Assembly: GCA_902496455.1 (NCBI GenBank)
Contig: CABVAY010000051.1
Coordinates: forward strand, 1-9,450
From: an uncultured Collinsella sp.
GTDB lineage: Bacteria > Actinomycetota > Coriobacteriia > Coriobacteriales > Coriobacteriaceae
DNA: 9,450 bases
Direction: 5' to 3'
The position numbers and the translations under genes were made by a program. Shown here piece after piece: positions 6,022 to 9,450 of the stretch. How positions within the stretch are numbered: position 1 is the first letter of the stretch; each line of letters starts with the position of its first letter. The notes under the pieces were generated by a model. It worked only from the letters and a program-made list of their open reading frames with translations, made no database searches and was not told where the DNA came from.

Positions 6022-7233
6022 TTAAAGAGAGAATAGGCGTGCAGTGACCGTCTCTGGTATACCCTGGCTGTTGCGCACCGTGGCGTACGTAAGGAATGAG
6101 TCCGATTTTCCCGCCGTAGCTGGATAATCGCCATACTCCAAAGCGCGGTCGGGCGACAGCAGCGAGCCATAGGTCTTGGCAGAGGTGTCGATCAGGAAAT
6201 GCGACGCCTGTACCTTAACAAGGTATTTATTCTTCTTGCCAGCCGCACATGCGAGCGGCTCGCGTGACAGAAAGAGGTACGGCCCTCCCTCATTACCGAT
6301 ATACGTGCCCATATTGCCCAGGCTGCCCACGCCGCTATAGGCCGCCTCGATAGAAAACACGAAGGTATCGCCCATATACACGGCCTCGAAAGGCGAGACT
6401 GACGAGGGAAGGACTAGCTGGGCACGCTTGGTGTTGTTGCCGTCGGTCAGATCGATTGCCGTTATGCCGTAGTAGACGCCCTCGTCGTTGCGGACACGCG
6501 GCGAGATGGTCAAAATGCCGTCGCTCGCGCGCGGGGCCGATGCAAAGCGGCCCGTCGATTTCCAAATTGTCTCGGCCTTGGATTCATCAAGTGAGCGACG
6601 ATAGCAAAACGAATCACTACTCGTTTTATTGCCGCCTGCCGAAGGCATTTTATACCAGATGACTGATGACCCGAACGCCGTAAACAGGGGCGGATCATAG
6701 TCCTTGCCACCTCGATCGAGCTCAACCACATCGCCAGAGAGCGAAGCGCCCGACAGATTTTGAGCGTAGAGCTTCCACGATGAATTGGCAAAGTTCATCT
6801 CAACCCACGCGAATACGCCGTCGCCGGCGCGGACATCGTAGAATGCATATCCCGTGCCCTCGACAGGATCCTCGATTAATGTGGTAAGCGAGCCATCGCC
6901 CAGGTTGAGCACACCGAGCGTGTTGGCGTGCAATGCCGATGCGGGCGCCATCATCGCCGCGGCGTAATCGCCGTCGCAGTAGTACAGCAGCGTACCCAGA
7001 GGCAGCGTCCACGACGCCGCCGGCTCAAGATCGATGTCGACAGCCTCATACTCATCCGTAATCGAGATAATTTTGGAATCGTCCTTGATAACCTGCGGCT
7101 CGCCGGCGGCATCATCGCTGGTACCCGTTTTTTTCGAGCATCCGGCAAGCACCGTGGCAGCGCCCGCGGCAGCCCCACCGAGTACAAAGCCGCGACGCGA
7201 TATTCCGTTCTTGATGTGATCGGCGATACCCAT
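6022..7233 (-). CDS. Tat-exported lipoprotein, possibly beta-propeller
   Basis: The N-terminus carries a twin-arginine motif SRRGFVLGG (Arg13, Arg14), an Ala/Gly-rich hydrophobic stretch and a lipobox VLAGC. It should therefore be exported folded by Tat and anchored through Cys32 to the outer face of the membrane. The remaining roughly 370 residues contain repeated short strand-like units around aromatic residues (DGVFAWVE, GSSVIWYKMP, GDTFVFSIEA). These suggest a beta-propeller of the TolB or WD40-like type, but no catalytic residues are recognisable. The ATG (7231-7233) overlaps the TAA of the upstream TSCPD gene as TAATG and lacks a strong ribosome site, so it is probably translated by coupling. 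The two-component genes lie downstream on the same strand. Substrate and function are unknown. Confidence 0.85.
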   Translation of the reverse strand: MGIADHIKNGISRRGFVLGGAAAGAATVLAGCSKKTGTSDDAAGEPQVIKDDSKIISITDEYEAVDIDLEPAASWTLPLGTLLYYCDGDYAAAMMAPASALHANTLGVLNLGDGSLTTLIEDPVEGTGYAFYDVRAGDGVFAWVEMNFANSSWKLYAQNLSGASLSGDVVELDRGGKDYDPPLFTAFGSSVIWYKMPSAGGNKTSSDSFCYRRSLDESKAETIWKSTGRFASAPRASDGILTISPRVRNDEGVYYGITAIDLTDGNNTKRAQLVLPSSVSPFEAVYMGDTFVFSIEAAYSGVGSLGNMGTYIGNEGGPYLFLSREPLACAAGKKNKYLVKVQASHFLIDTSAKTYGSLLSPDRALEYGDYPATAGKSDSFLTYATVRNSQGIPETVTARLFSL

Positions 7234-7496
7234 TAGGCGATCTCGGCGCGAGCGGCCTCGATGGCGCGCGTAAGCTGGTCGGCGCAGGAGGTCTTTTTCA
7301 TACCGCAGGTATTACCGGCGAGAACCTCGATTACGCGATCGGCAGGAGCGCCCTCGACCAGCTTGGAGATTGCCTTGAGATTGCCGTCGCAGCCACCGGT
7401 AAACTCAACGCCTATCACCTTGTTGCCGTCATCGGAAAGGTCAAGGTGAATATTGCGAGCACACACGCCCTGAGGCTTGTAATCAAACGAAATCAT
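7233..7496 (-). CDS. Small TSCPD-domain protein
   Basis: This 87-residue protein matches the TIGR03905-type TSCPD family: KPQGVCARNIHLDL near the start, VEFTGGCDGNLKAISKLVEG in the middle and TCGMKKTSCADQL near the end. Conserved cysteines are at 12, 36, 64 and 71, arranged as in a metal or redox site. TSCPD domains also occur at the C-terminus of some class II ribonucleotide reductases; the role of the stand-alone form is unknown to me. AGAGGGG lies about 6 bases before the ATG (7494-7496). The stop overlaps the lipoprotein start (TAATG), so the two are translated together. A cytoplasmic location is likely, which makes the pairing with an exported lipoprotein puzzling. Confidence 0.9.
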   Translation of the reverse strand: MISFDYKPQGVCARNIHLDLSDDGNKVIGVEFTGGCDGNLKAISKLVEGAPADRVIEVLAGNTCGMKKTSCADQLTRAIEAARAEIA

Positions 7497-7530
7497 GCGA
7501 TCCCCTCTCAGAATGTTATTCGAGACGACT

Positions 7531-7557
7531 ATTATCCCCGTCTTTCCCTAAATGCAA
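7531..7557 (-). promoter_or_regulatory. Candidate promoter of the TSCPD-lipoprotein pair
   Basis: On the minus strand TTGCAT (7552-7557) and GATAAT (7531-7536) are 15 bases apart, shorter than ideal. They lie downstream of the purB hairpin and about 35 bases before the TSCPD start. The box quality is moderate, so this is only a candidate. Confidence 0.4.
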
Positions 7558-7560
7558 CGA

Positions 7561-7598
7561 GGCGCTTTGCCGGCAACACACATTACCAGCAAAGCGCC
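7561..7598 (-). terminator. Hairpin terminator of purB
   Basis: On the minus strand GGCGCTTTGC (7589-7598) pairs perfectly with GCAAAGCGCC (7561-7570), giving a 10-bp stem with an 18-base loop. It starts about 27 bases past the purB stop. The tail TCGTTGCATTT has an imperfect T-run, so efficiency may be partial. Confidence 0.6.
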
Positions 7599-7624
7599 CT
7601 AAAAAGCTAACGTTATGCCCGAAC

Positions 7625-8971
7625 CTACTCGAAGCTCAGCTGCTCCAGACGATCAAAGACCGTGTCGATACGGGTGAGGAAGTCCCATGGATCAAAGATC
7701 TCGTCGAGCTTCTCCTGGCTGACGGTGCAGCGCGGGTCGGCCTCGAGACGCTCCTTAAAGGTGGGGCCGGAGACACAATCCTGTACCTCGTGCCAGGTTG
7801 CCATGGCGTTCTCCTGCACAATGGCGTACGCGTCCTCGCGGGTGATGCCCGTATCGACGAGGGCGAGCAGCACCTTGGAGGAGAAGATGAGGCCGCGGGT
7901 CTTATTGAGGTTGGCCATCATGCGGGCAGGGTACAGCTGCAGGCCGTCGATAACGCGGATGAGGCACTGGAACATGTGGTCGAGTGCGATGAAGCTATCG
8001 GCCTGGGCGACACGCTCGGCAGAGGAGTGCGAAATGTCACGCTCGTGCCACAGGGCGACGTTATCGAAGGCGACCTGGGCGTTGGACTTCACGACGCGCG
8101 ACAGACCGCAGACCTTCTCCATGGTGATGGGGTTGCGCTTGTGCGGCATGGCTGAGCTGCCCTTTTGACCCTTACGGAACGGTTCCTCGGCCTCGAGTGT
8201 ATCGGTCTTCTGCAGATTGCGAACCTCGGTAGCGATGCGCTCACAGGTGGCCGCGGTGGTGGCAAGAACGCCGGCGAGGTAGGCGTGATGATCGCGGCTA
8301 ATAACCTGCGTGGACAGCGGGTCGTGAACCAGGCCCAGGTGCTCGCAGACATACTCCTCGACAAACGGCTCGATGGAGCTGTACGTGCCGACAGCGCCCG
8401 AGATAGCACCGAAGGCAACATTCTTGCGGGCATCCTCAAGACGGTCCAGATCGCGCTTGAGCTCCCAGGCCCAAGAGCCAAACTTCATGCCGAAGGTCAT
8501 CGGCTCGGCATGGATGCCATGAGTACGTCCGGCGCAGAGCGTGTTGCGCTCCTCGAAGGCACGACGCTTGCAGATCTCGCCGAGTTTCTTGACGTCCTCG
8601 ATGATCAGGTCGCAGGCCTGGGTGAGCTGGTAGCACAGGGCCGTGTCGCCCAGATCGGAGCTGGTCATGCCATAGTGAACCCAGCGGCTGGGCTTGGGGT
8701 CGCCCTCGGGAACATCGGCATCGATGTACTCCTTCATGTTGGTCAGGAAGGCAATGACGTCGTGGCGCGTGACTTCCTCGATCTCATCGACCTTCGCCTT
8801 CTCAAAGTTGGCATGGTCGCGGATCCACTGGGCCTCGTCTTTGGAAATACCGATCTTGCCGAGCTCCGCCTGGGCCTCGCAGGCCAGAACCTCGATTTCC
8901 TGCCAAATGGCGTACTTGTTCTCGAGGGAGAAAATGTGTCCCATCTCCGGGCGGGTATAGCGATCGATCAT
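7625..8971 (-). CDS. purB: Adenylosuccinate lyase
   Basis: PurB is a cytoplasmic tetrameric enzyme of the fumarase/aspartase superfamily. It splits SAICAR to AICAR plus fumarate and adenylosuccinate to AMP plus fumarate. Conserved parts, counted from the chosen start: TRHD (His70), WVHYGMTSSDLGDTA (His99), GRTHGIHAEP (His151) and the mobile signature loop SSAMPHKRNP (Ser272/273). These correspond to the family active-site residues. Length is 448 residues, slightly long for the bacterial enzyme but complete. The frame extends to 9013, but AAGGAG sits 6 bases before the ATG at 8969-8971, which is preferred. A TACAAT box lies upstream. PurC, which makes its substrate, is encoded about 4 kb downstream, with the envelope and two-component genes in between. 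Confidence 0.96.
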   Translation of the reverse strand: MIDRYTRPEMGHIFSLENKYAIWQEIEVLACEAQAELGKIGISKDEAQWIRDHANFEKAKVDEIEEVTRHDVIAFLTNMKEYIDADVPEGDPKPSRWVHYGMTSSDLGDTALCYQLTQACDLIIEDVKKLGEICKRRAFEERNTLCAGRTHGIHAEPMTFGMKFGSWAWELKRDLDRLEDARKNVAFGAISGAVGTYSSIEPFVEEYVCEHLGLVHDPLSTQVISRDHHAYLAGVLATTAATCERIATEVRNLQKTDTLEAEEPFRKGQKGSSAMPHKRNPITMEKVCGLSRVVKSNAQVAFDNVALWHERDISHSSAERVAQADSFIALDHMFQCLIRVIDGLQLYPARMMANLNKTRGLIFSSKVLLALVDTGITREDAYAIVQENAMATWHEVQDCVSGPTFKERLEADPRCTVSQEKLDEIFDPWDFLTRIDTVFDRLEQLSFE

Positions 8972-9015
8972 AGCGGCTCCTTTTTGGTTATTGGCACGTT
9001 GGTCGTAACCCAACC

Positions 9016-9021
9016 ATTGTA
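9016..9021 (-). promoter_or_regulatory. Candidate -10 box of purB
   Basis: TACAAT on the minus strand lies about 45 bases before the purB start. No good -35 hexamer is seen 16-18 bases upstream. A short inverted repeat (GTTGG/CCAAC) lies between this box and the ribosome site and could form a leader hairpin. Confidence 0.4.
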
Positions 9022-9073
9022 CCGTGCGCAGGTGCGAGTATGGGCAGTAGGCATTAACCTAACATTTTGGAAT

Positions 9074-9125
9074 TGGAGCGGGCAACGGGACATCCGCGCA
9101 TTTGCTTCGCAAATACGCACCGGCT
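9074..9125 (-). repeat. tRNA-Gly tail plus hairpin repeat, copy 1
   Basis: The first 18 bases on the plus strand, TGGAGCGGGCAACGGGAC, equal the CCA end, acceptor 3' strand and 3' T-stem of tRNA-Gly at 9397-9414. The match then breaks at the T-loop. It continues as ATCCGCG and a hairpin (9096-9105 with 9109-9118, loop TTC) carrying one C-A mismatch. It differs from copy 2 by a single base (9099 C versus 9230 T). Confidence 0.85.
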
Positions 9126-9165
9126 GCGGTCGGCAGACCCGGTCCGCGCACACGCACGGGCACAG

Positions 9166-9178
9166 CGGGTTGGACCCG
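9166..9178. repeat. T-arm-like motif between the two tRNA-Gly tail copies
   Basis: CGGG-TTGGA-CCCG resembles the T-arm-like motifs at 279-294, 457-470 and 9326-9342 but is more degenerate. It lies 26 bases before the copy 2 tail. Unlike the others it has no terminator between it and the tail. Confidence 0.4.
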
Positions 9179-9204
9179 ACGTTCCCGAGGTCCCCCGTAC
9201 TCGA

Positions 9205-9256
9205 TGGAGCGGGCAACGGGACATCCGCGTATTTGCTTCGCAAATACGCACCGGCT
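9205..9256 (-). repeat. tRNA-Gly tail plus hairpin repeat, copy 2
   Basis: This is the second 52-bp copy, 131 bases from the first and 51 of 52 identical. Its hairpin is perfect: a 10-bp stem at 9227-9236 with 9240-9249 and a TTC loop. The C-A mismatch of copy 1 is a T-A pair here, so the single difference affects base pairing directly. Flanking sequence before and after is unrelated to copy 1. Confidence 0.85.
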
Positions 9257-9258
9257 TC

Positions 9259-9342
9259 AGGCGCCTGTCGGCGCCTTCGCCCGCTCGCTACAAACGCTTC
9301 GCGTTTGCTTAACGCTCGCACCCTGGCGGGTTCGAGTCCCGG
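9259..9342. repeat. Hairpin array and T-arm-like motif beside tRNA-Gly
   Basis: In plus order: AGGCGCC-TGTC-GGCGCCT (9259-9276), CAAACGC-TTC-GCGTTTG (9291-9307), then a T-arm-like GCGGG-TTCGAGT-CCCGG (9326-9342, four of five pairs). The words and order resemble 391-470 beside tRNA-Lys. The T-arm-like part is not followed by a proper acceptor strand or CCA, so it is not a tRNA. Confidence 0.6.
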
Positions 9343-9351
9343 CGCTTGGTA

Positions 9352-9396
9352 GTAAAAAGCACGGCAACGTAACGCTGCCGTGCTTGTGCTTTTTAC
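9352..9396 (-). terminator. Terminator of tRNA-Gly with two alternative stems
   Basis: On the minus strand AAGCACGGCA (9376-9385) pairs with TGCCGTGCTT (9357-9366) and is followed by TTTACTACC. A second perfect 11-bp pairing joins 9352-9362 (GTAAAAAGCAC) to 9386-9396 (GTGCTTTTTAC). The two stems compete for 9357-9362. The structure is nearly symmetrical and could stop transcription from either direction. Confidence 0.75.
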
Positions 9397-9450
9397 TGGA
9401 GCGGGCAACGGGACTCGAACCCGCGAGTGTCAGCTTGGGAAGCTGATGCC
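9397..9450 (-). tRNA. tRNA-Gly (anticodon CCC), 5' part beyond the window
   Basis: The minus strand shows the 3' 54 nucleotides of a tRNA. The anticodon stem is TCAGC/GCTGA with loop TTCCCAA, giving anticodon CCC at 9437-9439. The T-arm is GCGGG/CCCGT with loop TTCGAGT. The acceptor 3' strand is TGCCCGC with discriminator T, and the CCA end is encoded (complement of 9397-9399). It decodes GGG glycine codons. The acceptor 5' strand and D-arm lie outside the window. It is followed by its terminator and two truncated copies of its own tail. Confidence 0.93.

Larger units (their letters stand above)
9022..9396. other. Intergenic stretch with tRNA-Gly tail repeats
   Basis: No credible protein gene is present. 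After about 50 bases of plain upstream sequence of purB, the stretch holds two 52-bp tRNA-Gly tail units (9074-9125 and 9205-9256), hairpins at 9259-9276 and 9291-9307, T-arm-like motifs at 9166-9178 and 9326-9342, and the tRNA-Gly terminator. Open frames through it translate tRNA-like DNA and are not believed. Confidence 0.7.

Noticed and set aside
9074..9256. Possible CRISPR array, from repeated palindromic units
   Set aside because: Only two copies with one irregular spacer; the repeat starts with a tRNA 3' end, and no cas genes are present.
8165..9352. A 395-codon open frame on the plus strand
   Set aside because: It runs opposite purB and then through tRNA-tail repeats, with no family motif and no ribosome site.
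8968..9446. Several short open frames through the tRNA-Gly region on both strands
   Set aside because: Their peptides (for example ERATGLEPASV) are typical translations of tRNA sequence, a common false gene call.

Overview
The window looks like chromosomal DNA from a moderately GC-rich Actinomycetota of the Coriobacteriia, most likely Collinsella or a close relative. This is inferred from the overall protein style, the codon use, a TSCPD-domain small protein, a twin-arginine lipoprotein and a very basic membrane protein beside purC. No marker gene allows a firm species call. Every confidently called gene lies on the minus strand, so the text follows that strand from high to low coordinates.

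At the right edge is the 3' part of tRNA-Gly(CCC) with its terminator. Next come two near-identical 52-bp copies of the tRNA-Gly 3' tail joined to a hairpin (about 9074-9350). Then follow purB (adenylosuccinate lyase), a TSCPD-domain protein and a Tat-exported lipoprotein joined by a TAATG overlap, and an intergenic stretch with a large GC-rich hairpin. After these come an OmpR-type response regulator and its HAMP sensor kinase, then purC (SAICAR synthase), a two-helix basic membrane protein directly abutting purC, a strong terminator, an M29 aminopeptidase, and tRNA-Lys(TTT). The promoter of tRNA-Lys overlaps the aminopeptidase stop codon. Beyond tRNA-Lys lie its terminator, a GC-rich hairpin array, a truncated tRNA-Lys 3' tail with its own terminator, and an open frame cut by the left edge.

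The protein genes are mostly housekeeping. PurC makes SAICAR and PurB splits it to AICAR and fumarate; PurB also makes AMP from adenylosuccinate. The two-component pair and the lipoprotein form the envelope-sensing part. Several upstream starts were replaced by internal starts with well-placed Shine-Dalgarno sequences (aminopeptidase, PurC, response regulator, PurB).

The most interesting signal is non-coding. Downstream of two unrelated tRNA genes, the same architecture recurs: an 18-20-nt copy of that tRNA's own 3' end including CCA and broken in the T-loop, then small hairpins (often with a GC-TTC-GC core), then a T-arm-like CGGGTT..CCCG motif, usually a terminator, then the next tail. This may be a small non-autonomous element tied to tRNA 3' ends, or the eroded scars of repeated integrations. 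The sequence alone does not decide between them.
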